Position numbers and translations under genes: made by a program. A model generated the notes under the pieces. It was not told the origin of the DNA. It saw only the letters and a list, made by a program, of their open reading frames with translations, and made no database searches. From assembly GCF_900102495.1 (NCBI RefSeq), contig NZ_FMVQ01000012.1, positions 32,931 through 96,930 on the forward strand: 64,000 bases of DNA, given 5' to 3'. Source of the stretch: Nitrosospira sp. Nl5. Lineage in GTDB: Bacteria; Pseudomonadota; Gammaproteobacteria; Burkholderiales; Nitrosomonadaceae. Below, piece after piece: positions 55,730 through 64,000 of this stretch (position 1 is its first letter; each line of letters opens with the position of its first letter).

Positions 55730-56731
55730 TTAAGAGCCCGGATAAAATACATGCAGCCGATATCCAGCTGCGTTCAAATCGCCGCTATTGAGATGGAGCT
55801 TTACGTTGAATTCCTGGTTGGATGCAATGGCTCCCGCCGGATCCATATATTTTTCCAGATACGCATCGGGGGAGAAAATGTGGCTCGCGAGGGGTTGATC
55901 CTGAGGGTCGGTGAGCGTAAGTTCAAATGATGGAAATGCCTGCGCATAGGGAGCATGATTACGTACGGCGGCACTAAGCGTAACGAAGCCGGAACGCTGA
56001 GTGTCCGCTTGCATTTCGGAGGACTCGATACTCAACAACGCCGCGTTTTGGGGCAATGGAACAGTACACTGCAATAGCTCGCAGTATTGTTCCAGATAGG
56101 GCCTGGCATCAGGCACAAGAACAGAAAGCTCGGCACGATAAAAATAGGTGGCCTGTGCCGCCAGCACGACGAGCAAAAACAGACTGCCTAGGCCCCATCC
56201 AAGGGAGGCCTTACGCGGAGCCACCGTGTCGAAAGCATAATTTTCCTCCGCATAATTTTCCGCTGCATAATTCTCGGCTGCTTGGTTCTCCGCTGCCTCG
56301 TTCCGTGCGGCATCGTCCGCAGCGGTATGATCCTGGGGAGTACTGATCGTATCCGATGCTTGCGCCTTCGGCTCTTCCGCAGCCGGCGGTTGGGGAGTTG
56401 ATGCTTCCGGGGTTACCGCTTCTGCTATCGCGTCGGGCTGTGTTCTTTCTTGGCCGGGATCTTGGGAAGAGACTTCCTGATCTGATACAGGTGGCGCGGA
56501 CAAATCGCCAATATCCGCAAACGAAACCTGATGGGTGCTTTCTGATGTATCTGCCACTGTCGTCCGGGTCAGATCGACAGCTTCAGGTTCCTGCACCGTG
56601 GCGAGTGTGGCAAAGCCGTTAAATACCTGGGCGCAGTGTCCGCAACGCACGTGGCCGCCGTGCGCCTGCAAATGCAAAGGGGTGACGCGGAAGGCGGTGG
56701 CGCAGTTAGGGCAGCGAGTTACAAGCGCCAT
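55730..56731 (-). CDS. Zinc-ribbon / DUF3426 membrane protein
   Basis: A 333-residue protein. It starts with an MJ0042-type zinc ribbon with two CxxC pairs (VTRCPNCATAFRV and GHVRCGHCAQVFNGF, about 5-42). A long acidic, low-complexity region follows (about 50-165), ending in repeated AAENY-like pentapeptides. There is one transmembrane helix (GWGLGSLFLLVVLAAQATYFY, about 178-198) and a C-terminal DUF3426 domain (about 230-333, with FPSFELTLTDPQDQPLASHIFSPDAYL). The function is unknown; a redox or metal sensor in the membrane is conceivable. It follows prmA by 27 bases, a common betaproteobacterial pairing. Confidence 0.87.
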   Translation of the reverse strand: MALVTRCPNCATAFRVTPLHLQAHGGHVRCGHCAQVFNGFATLATVQEPEAVDLTRTTVADTSESTHQVSFADIGDLSAPPVSDQEVSSQDPGQERTQPDAIAEAVTPEASTPQPPAAEEPKAQASDTISTPQDHTAADDAARNEAAENQAAENYAAENYAEENYAFDTVAPRKASLGWGLGSLFLLVVLAAQATYFYRAELSVLVPDARPYLEQYCELLQCTVPLPQNAALLSIESSEMQADTQRSGFVTLSAAVRNHAPYAQAFPSFELTLTDPQDQPLASHIFSPDAYLEKYMDPAGAIASNQEFNVKLHLNSGDLNAAGYRLHVFYPGS

Positions 56732-56758
56732 AGCCGTGGTTTCGGAAGAAACTGAAGT

Positions 56759-57676
56759 TCACTTTCTCGTCCCTGTCAACAATGCCCAACCCTCTTGTTC
56801 CCCCGCAATATGCATCGTGAACCATTGCCGGTAGACTTGCTTTACCTCTTCCGCCTGTTCCATGAGTATGCCGGAGAGCGCAATACGCCCGCCCTCGCGG
56901 GTAGCGCGCATCAGTATCGGGGCCAGCATGATCAGGGGATTGGCAAGAATATTGGCGACAACCACATCTGCCCAGCCTCCGCGCACCGGCTTGGCCTGGC
57001 GCTCAACGTGAACCGTAAAAAAATTCGCTTTTGTTTCGTCACATTGATTAATGATGGCATTTTTGCGGCTTGCCGCGACCGCCTGGGGATCGATATCGAT
57101 TCCCACCACATGACTTGCCCCCAGCTTTGATGCGGCGATGGCAAGTATGCCGGAGCCGCAACCATAATCCAGAACATCTTCGCCTCCTTGCAGATTTTCG
57201 TCAAGCCAGGTGAGGCAAAGTTTCGTGGAGGGATGGCTACCGGTGCCGAAAGCCATCCCGGGATCAAGGATCAGATTGACTGCAGCAGGATCGGGTACCT
57301 GATGCCAGCTGGGGACGATCCATAATCGGGATGATATCCGAATCGGATCGAATTGCGATTGCGTAATTCGTACCCAGTCCTGCTCTTTCACGTCCTCCAG
57401 TCGATAGCTGGGCAAACTGGAAAGCTGAGCTGCTTGTGCCGCGGCGTTCACGATAGAAATTATATCCGCATCCGCATCGAACAAAGCGGTAAGTTCCGAA
57501 GCGGACCAAATTGCCCCCATGGACTCGCCGGGTTCGTCGAATAAAAACTGCTCCCGTTCCGTGCCGGCGGCTGCATCATGAATATCCGTTGACAACGCGC
57601 CCAGCTCAAGCATTGCGTCGCCCAGGGCTTCGGCATGTGCGCTATCAGTTTCCATGGTCAGGGAAATCCAGGGCAT
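56759..57676 (-). CDS. prmA: Ribosomal protein L11 methyltransferase
   Basis: PrmA trimethylates L11 with SAM. The 305-residue product has the N-terminal substrate-binding region (ISLTMETDSAHAEALGDAMLELGALSTDI) and the methyltransferase domain: PGMAFGTGSHPSTKLCLTWL (near 145-164), DVLDYGCGSGILAIAASKLGA (SAM motif I, near 172-192), VGIDIDPQAV, and VVANILANPLIMLAP, the NPP-like catalytic loop. It lies in the prmA-DUF3426 pair downstream of accC. Confidence 0.95.
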   Translation of the reverse strand: MPWISLTMETDSAHAEALGDAMLELGALSTDIHDAAAGTEREQFLFDEPGESMGAIWSASELTALFDADADIISIVNAAAQAAQLSSLPSYRLEDVKEQDWVRITQSQFDPIRISSRLWIVPSWHQVPDPAAVNLILDPGMAFGTGSHPSTKLCLTWLDENLQGGEDVLDYGCGSGILAIAASKLGASHVVGIDIDPQAVAASRKNAIINQCDETKANFFTVHVERQAKPVRGGWADVVVANILANPLIMLAPILMRATREGGRIALSGILMEQAEEVKQVYRQWFTMHIAGEQEGWALLTGTRK

Positions 57677-57812
57677 ATTTAAACACGAATGACTAGCGCT
57701 AGCCGGTTAACGCTGGCTCAAGCTGACTCAACCGCGTGAGAGCGCCTTACTACCGAAATAGCTGGGAAACATTCTATTTACGGAATATCACGCAACACCG
57801 CTTACTGCCTTT

Positions 57813-59168
57813 CTAGCCCGACTTATTATAATTAGCAAGCTTTTGCTCGAGGTAATGGATGGCTGTGCTGCCGTTCAGAAAAGCAGCGTCGGACAGCAGA
57901 TCGAGATGCAACGGAATATTCGTATTGATGCCTTCAACCACCATTTCGGATAGTGCGATACGCATGCGCGCAATGGCCTGCTCGCGATTATCTCCATACG
58001 CGATAACTTTGCCAATCATGGAATCATAATAGGGCGGAACCACGTAGTTATGGTAAATATGAGAATCGACCCGAATCCCGGGGCCGCCCGGAGCGTGATA
58101 CTGCGTGATGCGACCGGCGGACGGAGTAAGCTTGTAAGGATCTTCAGCATTGATACGGCATTCGATGGCATGCCCTTTCAGTGAAACATCACGCTGGCGA
58201 ATATTCAGTTTTTCGCCTGCGGCAACACGAATCTGTGCTTGCACCAGATCAATTCCTGTAATCACTTCGGTAACAGGATGTTCCACTTGCAAACGTGTAT
58301 TCATCTCGATGAAATAGAATTCGTTTTTTTCAAACAGGAATTCAAACGTTCCAACACCCCGATAGCCAATCCGCCGGCATGCATCGGCGCAGCGGGAACC
58401 CATCCTGTCACGCAACCTTGGAGGAACGCCTAAAGCAGGGGCTTCCTCGAGAATTTTCTGATGGCGGCGCTGCATGGAACAGTCTCGCTCTCCCAGGTGG
58501 ATTGCGTTGCGGTGCTCGTCAACCAGGATCTGGAATTCAATATGGCGTGGGTTTTCAAGAAATTTTTCCGCGTAAACTGTCGGGTTTCCGAATGCAGCCT
58601 GGGCCTCGTTCCGGGTGATGATAACCGCATTCGATAAAGCTGCTTCGGTGTGCACCACGCGCATTCCACGCCCGCCGCCGCCTGCCGACGCTTTAATGAT
58701 GACAGGGTAGCCAATGGCGCGGATAATCGCCCTGATCTCTTCAAGAGATTCCGGTAATGCCCCGTTGGAGCCCGGAACGCAGGGGACTCCCGCTTTTTTC
58801 ATGGCGTTCTTAGCGCTGACCTTGTCGCCCATCATGCGAATGGTATCGGGACGCGGGCCTATAAAGACAAAACCGCTTTTTTCCACGCGTTCGGCAAAAT
58901 CGGCATTCTCGGAGAGAAAACCATAGCCCGGGTGAATGGCTTCCGCATCGGTCACTTCCGCCGCGCTGATGATGGCTGGAATATTGAGATAACTCAGAGC
59001 CGATGGCGCCGGACCGATGCACACGGACTCATCGGCGAGCTTCACATATTTGGCGTTTGCATCCGCCTCGGAATGCACCGCCACTGTTTTGATGCCCATC
59101 TCGCGGCAGGCGCGCTGGATGCGCAGGGCAATCTCGCCGCGATTGGCTATTAGAATTTTTTCAAACAT
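57813..59168 (-). CDS. accC: Acetyl-CoA carboxylase, biotin carboxylase subunit
   Basis: AccC carboxylates the biotin on AccB with ATP and bicarbonate. The 451-residue product has the N-terminal [30 protein letters not shown], the ATP-grasp glycine loop [17 protein letters not shown] (near 157-173), [36 protein letters not shown] (near 208-243) and [27 protein letters not shown] (near 280-306), with the catalytic RLQVEH. It is downstream of accB but separated by 270 bases of palindromic DNA. Confidence 0.97.
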   Translation of the reverse strand: MFEKILIANRGEIALRIQRACREMGIKTVAVHSEADANAKYVKLADESVCIGPAPSALSYLNIPAIISAAEVTDAEAIHPGYGFLSENADFAERVEKSGFVFIGPRPDTIRMMGDKVSAKNAMKKAGVPCVPGSNGALPESLEEIRAIIRAIGYPVIIKASAGGGGRGMRVVHTEAALSNAVIITRNEAQAAFGNPTVYAEKFLENPRHIEFQILVDEHRNAIHLGERDCSMQRRHQKILEEAPALGVPPRLRDRMGSRCADACRRIGYRGVGTFEFLFEKNEFYFIEMNTRLQVEHPVTEVITGIDLVQAQIRVAAGEKLNIRQRDVSLKGHAIECRINAEDPYKLTPSAGRITQYHAPGGPGIRVDSHIYHNYVVPPYYDSMIGKVIAYGDNREQAIARMRIALSEMVVEGINTNIPLHLDLLSDAAFLNGSTAIHYLEQKLANYNKSG

Positions 59169-59237
59169 GATTACCGAAATGTCTCTGTTGAACCATGGAA
59201 GTATTGGCTATTATTCCTATCCATGCCCAAGGATGGA

Positions 59238-59425
59238 GTGTATTGAGTCAGGGATATCGTTACTTAAAATGACTGGATTGCCGCCATACTGCGTTGCTCG
59301 CGTTGCATAGGAATCACTATGCGCCTCCCTCGCGCCTTGTCTGACAAAATCCAGTCATTTTTAACATTCCTTCCCGGTTTATTCATTTGAACCGATTATG
59401 TAACGATGCCCCTGACTCACTACAC
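59238..59425. repeat. 188-bp nested-palindrome element between accB and accC
   Basis: Outer arms of 26 bp (59238-59263 and 59400-59425) pair at 23 positions. Inner arms of 14 bp (59266-59279 AAAATGACTGGATT and 59348-59361) pair perfectly. An innermost GCATAG/CTATGC hairpin lies near 59308-59325. No protein is encoded. The layout suggests a MITE-like insertion or a repeated extragenic palindrome inside the acc operon. Confidence 0.7.
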
Positions 59426-59438
59426 TAGCCCCGGAGAA

Positions 59439-59906
59439 CTATTCAATCACGAACAATGGTTCGCCGTATTCTACTGGCTGACCGTTTTCCACCAGGACGG
59501 CTTTGATAACACCGCTCTTGTCCGACTCAATTTCGTTGAGCAGTTTCATTGCTTCAATAATGCACAACGTATCACCGGCCTTTACCGCCTGTCCCACCTC
59601 AACGAATGGGTTCGCGCCAGGAGTGGATGTACGATAAAACGTTCCCACCATCGGCGACTTCACCACGTGGCCTTCGGGTAATACCTCCGCCGCCGCGGCT
59701 GCTGCGGCTGCAGGGCTTGCTGCCCCTGCCGTGGGAGCGGCAGCGGTCGTAAGTGGCTGCAAGGCGGGTGGTGCGGTGACATACGTTTGAGTGGAAGATG
59801 GAGATCTACTGATTCGGACCTTTTCCTCACCTTCGGTGATCTCCAATTCTGCAATACCCGATTCTTCAACCAGCTCAATCAGTTTCTTAAGCTTTCTCAG
59901 ATCCAT
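59439..59906 (-). CDS. accB: Biotin carboxyl carrier protein of acetyl-CoA carboxylase
   Basis: A 155-residue BCCP. The N-terminal helix [32 protein letters not shown] is followed by an Ala/Pro-rich hinge (about 45-80) and the biotinyl domain with [12 protein letters not shown] and [13 protein letters not shown], in which K121 is the biotinylated lysine. The ATG at 59906 follows GGGGGAGA; an ATG seven codons upstream is open but has no such site. It is the first gene of accB-accC and ends 13 bases from the palindromic element. Confidence 0.96.
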   Translation of the reverse strand: MDLRKLKKLIELVEESGIAELEITEGEEKVRISRSPSSTQTYVTAPPALQPLTTAAAPTAGAASPAAAAAAAAEVLPEGHVVKSPMVGTFYRTSTPGANPFVEVGQAVKAGDTLCIIEAMKLLNEIESDKSGVIKAVLVENGQPVEYGEPLFVIE

Positions 59907-60126
59907 AATAGATCTCCCCCGAAACAAAGCCGTTTTAAGGCTTTAGCTATTACTATTCAAACGCAGTACAAAATGCCGCGTTACTTTATCTCTTTATTAT
60001 TTCGCCATACCGATCAATTTCATATTCACGCTATATTCGGTTGCGAAGAACTTAACTTCTTATTAACTTCTTATTTCGGTCGACTTCGATCAGTTGGTGG
60101 AAACGAGGCTAAAAACGACACCGGGA

Positions 60127-60582
60127 CTAGCGGCGTGTCAGAGCATATTTCAAAGCCAGGACATAGCCGTCGGCGCCCAAACCGCTGATTACTCCAAGAG
60201 CCAGGTCGGAGAAATATGATTTCCTGCGAAAAGGTTCACGGGCAAAAATATTGGAAAGATGAACTTCAATGAACGGCAACTTCGTTGCGGCAAGCGCGTC
60301 CCGCAAGGCGACGCTGGTATGGGTATAAGCCGCAGGATTGATGATAATAAACTCAATCCCGTCACCAACAGCTGCCTGAATCCGGTCTATCAATTCGCCT
60401 TCGGCGTTACTTTGAAAAGCGGCCAGTTTCGCCCCGGCCTTTTCGGCTAAAAGCGTTAAACTAACGTTAATTTCTTCTAACGTAGTGCTTCCATAAACTC
60501 TTGGCTCACGGGTTCCCAAAAGATTGAGGTTTGGGCCATGAAGGACCAGGATATTTTCTGCTCTGAATGTTTTTGCTGTCAT
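60127..60582 (-). CDS. aroQ: 3-dehydroquinate dehydratase, type II
   Basis: AroQ dehydrates 3-dehydroquinate in the shikimate pathway. The 151-residue product shows [21 protein letters not shown] (about 10-30, with the catalytic Arg and Tyr), [32 protein letters not shown] (near 80-97) and [19 protein letters not shown] (near 104-122, catalytic His). I chose the ATG at 60582 ([10 protein letters not shown]); six further codons upstream are open. It stands upstream of accB on the same strand, as in many proteobacteria. Confidence 0.96.
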   Translation of the reverse strand: MTAKTFRAENILVLHGPNLNLLGTREPRVYGSTTLEEINVSLTLLAEKAGAKLAAFQSNAEGELIDRIQAAVGDGIEFIIINPAAYTHTSVALRDALAATKLPFIEVHLSNIFAREPFRRKSYFSDLALGVISGLGADGYVLALKYALTRR

Positions 60583-60942
60583 GTAGCAAGTGTGCCGCAA
60601 CCGTTGTGGAAAGTCTAGATGTTAACGGATAATCACGGTAAATAAGCGAAAATCTCCATATTTAGAAATACCCCACGAAAGGTGGAGTAATAAGAATCTA
60701 TATTCCCTTTTCCGTTCCAGATTAACGCCTCGTGACGCTTCGCTTAGAGCTTCTCTCATACCCTTCTGAAAATAAAGAGGTGATAAATCCCCATTCACCG
60801 GTAAACGAAATAAGTTCTTTTTTTGGAAGCCAAGACGCCAAAGCTATGTCTATATACGGGTTCGCGGAATTCCATTTTACATGCGTCCAATTGCCCACTG
60901 TTTCCCAAACCTCTATAATCGCAGGTTCAATTTCCCTTCAAG
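60583..60942. other. Intergenic region aroQ to tRNA-Thr
   Basis: These 360 bases should contain the aroQ-accB-accC promoter on the minus strand, which I cannot place with confidence, and the tRNA-Thr promoter at 60891-60919 on the plus strand. A plus-strand open frame from 60732 runs into the tRNA and is not credible as a gene. Confidence 0.5.
60891..60919 (+). promoter_or_regulatory. Sigma-70-type promoter of tRNA-Thr
   Basis: TTGCCC (60891-60896) and a perfect TATAAT (60914-60919) are separated by 17 bases, and the -10 box ends 23 bases before the tRNA. This is the clearest promoter in the window. Confidence 0.65.
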
Positions 60943-61018
<76 letters not shown>

Positions 61019-61969
61019 TAAGAAGGGAGATTAGCTCGGCTGTATGGATGATTCCGTTTTAATAGGCGGAGAAACATCGTCGGGTGTCAGCTTATTAGGA
61101 TATGAAAGGACGCATGTGCTTCCCCCGTGGCGGCATCCTAGGTTCGCCGACAACCGCCCTTGGCTGTTGAAGCGCATGCTGGAGACCCTTCTTAACAGAT
61201 TCTTTCAGCGCTAGTACGAACGGGTAGACATTCTTTCACCTCGCATTGGACAGAAGCGGCAGTGGGGGCGCTGCCACTGATGCGTTTGAATGATGATTAG
61301 TATGACTTCCCTGGGGCTGCGATTATAGAGTCGAGGAGGCGTGCCATTCGACGGTTCTGGAGAGTCCTCTCCCTTATAGACGAACCAGTAAGGCTGGTCC
61401 CTCAATAAATCCAACCGTTGCACCGCTGAAGCGAGTTTTGGACGTCCCGGAAAGAAGATTCTTTCCACTTCGCAACTAACTCTTTCCGCTTGGCGAACCT
61501 GCGCTGGAATTTTCTTCAACTAACGTAAAACTCGACCTCCTATATGCTGCTTATTCCAGAGGAGGTCTTGATTTACGAAATTGGCGCGTTAGCTGTCATG
61601 CTTTCCCGTGTTAAAAAGCCGATATCAGAAATTGCATCCTTAAAATTTGTGGCTACAGCGACTGTTGCGCCGCGCACACTGTATTATTCTCGTCATTTGC
61701 CATTTGCTTGTGGCAGTACGTTAAAAGCACCCTGCCGCCCACTTTAATAAGTGAGCGCGTACCTTAAAGCATGCTTGGCAGGGTTTATTGCTTGTCGTCG
61801 GCTTGTTTAGATACTCGTGGGGAAATACCCGTAGGTCGACAGTGAAGAAGTCATATGCATCACATAAAACTGTCGTTTTATGTTCGCCCGTAAAAAAAAG
61901 AACGATTAAAAGTTGCGGAATGGAGAATAAAATAATAAGCGTAACAAGCGCCCGTAGCTGGCAGGATCC
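61019..61969. other. Gene-poor region after tRNA-Thr
   Basis: About 950 bases without a convincing gene. The longest open frames (102 codons on the minus strand at 61211-61519 and 67 codons on the plus strand at 61544-61747) have no recognisable domain, and composition near 61780-61960 is locally more AT-rich than the flanking genes. No repeat of the tRNA 3' end, integrase or transposase was seen, so I cannot call it an island. Confidence 0.5.
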
Positions 61970-63298
61970 ATGCCGCTAGAGGACAAGTCGCGATATCTCG
62001 CAAGCGGTGTAAGCCGCCGGGAGGCTTGGTCGTGGGCAATGTTCGATTTCGCGAATTCCGGCTATACAACGGTTGTCATCACCGCGATTTTCAATGCTTA
62101 TTTTGTTGCGGTTGTTACCCACAATCAGGAATGGGGGACATTTGCCTGGACAGCGGCACTTGCGGTTTCGTATGCCCTTATCATGCTGGTGGGGCCCGCG
62201 CTGGGAGCTTATGCCGATGCATACGCCGCGAAGAAGCGGCTGCTGTTCGTGACAACCATAGGTTGTGTTGTATTCACGGCAATGCTTTCCTTTGTCGGAC
62301 CAGGGGATTTGTGGCTGGCGGTGGTGCTCATCATTCTCACCAATTTCTTCTTCGGTTGCGGCGAGAATTTGATTGCCGCATTTCTTCCAGAATTGGCGAA
62401 GAGCAAGGCGCTGGGGAAGGTGTCCGGCTGGGGCTGGAGCCTCGGCTATATCGGTGGCCTGGTCAGCCTTGGTTGTTCGCTGGCGTACGTGACGTGGGCG
62501 CAAGGACAAGGAAAACAGGCTGATCAGTTCGTGCCGGTCACCATGCTGATTACTGCGGCTTTATTCGCTGTGTCCAGTATTCCCACCTTTCTTTATCTGA
62601 AAGAAAGGTCGCAACCCCAGAAGCATCTCCGTGGACGCGGCGTAGTGCGTGAAGCATTCGCGCGATTAGGCCAAACGCTCAGTCATGTACGCGATTATCG
62701 CGACTTGGGAAGATTCCTTGTCTGCCTCGTATTCTATCAAGCGGGTATTCAGACCGTCATTACGCTGGCGGCGATATACGCCCAACAGGTAATGGGCTTT
62801 GATACGGGCGATACCATGCTTCTCGTTTTGGTGGTCAACATCACTGCGGCGGCGGGTGCGTTCGCATTCGGCAACATGCAGGATAGGTTGGGCCACATTC
62901 GTACCATAGCACTGACTCTTGTCGGCTGGATCATCATGGTACTCGTCGCGTGGCTGGCGGATACCCGCGCCCTGTTCTGGCTGGCGGCAAACATCGCCGG
63001 GCTGTGCCTGGGCGCCTCACAGTCAGCGGGACGCGCCCTAGTTGGGTACTTCAGTCCTGGCTCCCGGCGTGCCGAATTTTTTGGACTATGGGGGCTCGCG
63101 GTTAAGCTGTCATCGATACTTGGCCCAGTAACATACGGATTAGTAAGCTGGATTTCGCGAGGCGATCATCGCCTTGCAATGCTGATCACGGGCATTTACT
63201 TCATTATCGGCCTGATCATATTGATCGGGATAGACATAGAAAGAGGACGGCAAACAGCTCTTCACGCCGAAGCAACCGGCGGAACCATTGAAAACTAG
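61970..63298 (+). CDS. UMF1-family MFS transporter (Atg22-like)
   Basis: A 442-residue permease with about twelve predicted membrane helices. The family start is SRREAWSWAMFDFANSGYTTVVITAIFNAYFV. LVGPALGAYADAYAAKKRLLFVTTIGCVVFTAML (about 62-95) is the MFS loop-2/3 region. GWGWSLGYIGGLVSLGCSLAYV (about 145-166) and LCLGASQSAGRALVGYFSPGSRRAEFFGLWGLAVKLSSILGPVTYG are typical of the UMF1/BtlA-like group. The substrate is unknown. It stands alone on the plus strand, convergent with the metal-efflux-like genes. Confidence 0.88.
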   Translation: MPLEDKSRYLASGVSRREAWSWAMFDFANSGYTTVVITAIFNAYFVAVVTHNQEWGTFAWTAALAVSYALIMLVGPALGAYADAYAAKKRLLFVTTIGCVVFTAMLSFVGPGDLWLAVVLIILTNFFFGCGENLIAAFLPELAKSKALGKVSGWGWSLGYIGGLVSLGCSLAYVTWAQGQGKQADQFVPVTMLITAALFAVSSIPTFLYLKERSQPQKHLRGRGVVREAFARLGQTLSHVRDYRDLGRFLVCLVFYQAGIQTVITLAAIYAQQVMGFDTGDTMLLVLVVNITAAAGAFAFGNMQDRLGHIRTIALTLVGWIIMVLVAWLADTRALFWLAANIAGLCLGASQSAGRALVGYFSPGSRRAEFFGLWGLAVKLSSILGPVTYGLVSWISRGDHRLAMLITGIYFIIGLIILIGIDIERGRQTALHAEATGGTIEN

Positions 63299-63311
63299 CG
63301 GCCTGTCGATG

Positions 63312-63803
63312 TTAGTGATGCATGTGATGGCTGTTGTGTTCGCCATGGCTATCCGGCGTTTTTTTATCATCCTGGATCTTTTTCGCAGACTTCTCCTTGG
63401 GCTTAAGCGGGGTAAAACGAGCTGAATGCGCCTCGTATTCCGGCAACTTGAGGAATACGATGACCACGGTTTCCGGCGTGACGGAGAAGTCGCCAGCCCC
63501 TTTGAGCATGTTGTCTCCCGCTGGCGCCAGCTTGATCGAGGCCTTGGGTTTGGTCTTACCGATTTGTATAGTGGCCTTGCCTACGCCGCCCTCGGTACTG
63601 ACTTTGTTATCCGAATGATCCGTCACATAAAGCACAACCTCTTTTTCGTTGGTGACAAGCTCCAGATGATAGGGCCCCGCCATGCGCATCTGACCCCCGT
63701 GGGGCGCGTTAGTGGAATCGAAATATGCGTCGGTATGCGCTCCGGCGGGCAATGACACGGCCAGCGCAATGCTCATCAAAACGGTGGCCATCGGTTTATT
63801 CAT
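63312..63803 (-). CDS. Exported histidine-rich protein, putative metal binding
   Basis: A 163-residue periplasmic protein of unknown family. The signal peptide MNKPMATVLMSIALAVSLPAGAHT precedes the mature region APHGGQMRMAGPYHLELVTNEKEVVLYVTDHSDNKV, which resembles small beta-rich proteins of copper/silver and RND efflux clusters. The tail is K/D-rich and ends in HGEHNSHHMHH, a likely metal-binding cluster. The ATG at 63803 has AAGGAGAG upstream. The gene lies 103 bases downstream of a gene whose C terminus looks like a TolC-type efflux channel, which supports a metal-efflux context. Confidence 0.75.
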   Translation of the reverse strand: MNKPMATVLMSIALAVSLPAGAHTDAYFDSTNAPHGGQMRMAGPYHLELVTNEKEVVLYVTDHSDNKVSTEGGVGKATIQIGKTKPKASIKLAPAGDNMLKGAGDFSVTPETVVIVFLKLPEYEAHSARFTPLKPKEKSAKKIQDDKKTPDSHGEHNSHHMHH

Positions 63804-63906
63804 TTCTAACTCTCCTTGAACTGACTGTTGACTGACAAAGACGCTCTTTTTAAGGTGGAGCACCAAGTTGAGACGCAATTGAACGCGTAATGCTCTGCTT
63901 ACCTAC

Positions 63907-64000
63907 TCAATGCACATGGTCCCCCGGGGGTGGCAGTATCTCCTTTTCCCGGTTGAGCTGGGCGACCTGCTGCATCAGCATCTCGGTATCGCGCCAGCCG
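63907..64000 (-). CDS. C-terminal end of a probable TolC-family outer-membrane efflux protein
   Basis: Only the last 30 codons are inside the window: a segment starting GWRDTEMLMQQVAQLN and ending ILPPPGDHVH, then TGA at 63907-63909. This tail, with its proline run and terminal histidines, resembles the ends of TolC-family channels of RND metal-efflux systems. Identification rests on this short piece and on the neighbouring histidine-rich gene. The start lies beyond the right edge. Confidence 0.45.
   Translation of the reverse strand, partial: GWRDTEMLMQQVAQLNREKEILPPPGDHVH

Overview
The window reads as ordinary chromosome of a Gram-negative betaproteobacterium. The gene order (hemCDXY, phoH-ybeY-corC, the tol-pal operon joined to yebC-ruvCAB, an mla locus with an extra ABC-2 pair and a BolA gene) and the paired small periplasmic cytochromes c point to the Nitrosomonadaceae, most likely Nitrosospira. 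This is an inference from recognised proteins and synteny; no 16S rRNA or ammonia-oxidation gene is present to prove it.

Layout, left to right. 1-8101: dsbD (cut by the left edge) with cutA, an NAD-binding epimerase-like gene, a divergent 2Fe-2S/flavin reductase, and the haem operon hemC-hemD-hemX-hemY on the minus strand. 8230-18653 (plus strand): ppc, miaB, phoH-ybeY-corC, a pyrophosphatase-like gene with an eroded active site, the ABC-F gene uup and two mono-haem cytochromes c. 19056-26101: a DUF1841 gene, nth, an RnfB-like ferredoxin, pyrD, a secreted TPR protein (plus strand), the N-degron transferases aat/bpt, and queC/queE. 26185-35140: one long minus-strand set, yebC-ruvC-ruvA-ruvB-ybgC-tolQ-tolR-tolA-tolB-pal-cpoB, leading into queE-queC. 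35272-42554: thiO, tRNA-Lys, a YheT-type hydrolase, dnaE, yggS and a YfhL-type ferredoxin. 42566-50442: coaD, rsmD, two M16 peptidase-family genes, then divergent ftsY-ftsE-ftsX-rpoH and an ibaG/BolA gene. 50578-57676: an ABC-2 exporter pair, mlaB-C-D-E-F, a zinc-ribbon DUF3426 protein and prmA. 57813-60582: accC, accB, aroQ. 60943-64000: tRNA-Thr, about 950 bases without a convincing gene, a UMF1-type MFS transporter, and the edge of what looks like a metal-efflux locus.

Most of the content is conserved housekeeping: tetrapyrrole synthesis, Holliday-junction processing, envelope maintenance (Tol-Pal and Mla), fatty-acid initiation, tRNA and preQ0 modification, and SRP/cell-division factors. 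I found no CRISPR array, prophage, transposase, toxin-antitoxin pair or defence island, and I do not claim a new multi-gene system.

The least explained DNA is non-coding. A MITE-like element with 20-bp terminal inverted repeats sits between tolR and tolQ, and a shortened, inverted copy lies upstream of mlaF. A different 188-bp element of nested palindromes separates accB from accC. All three lie inside or at the border of co-directional operons without breaking a gene. Other points for follow-up are the eroded pyrophosphatase, a 9-codon reading frame ending on the TTG start of phoH, the missing ordinary start codon of ruvC, and a 21-bp perfect dyad in front of ybgC-tol-pal.
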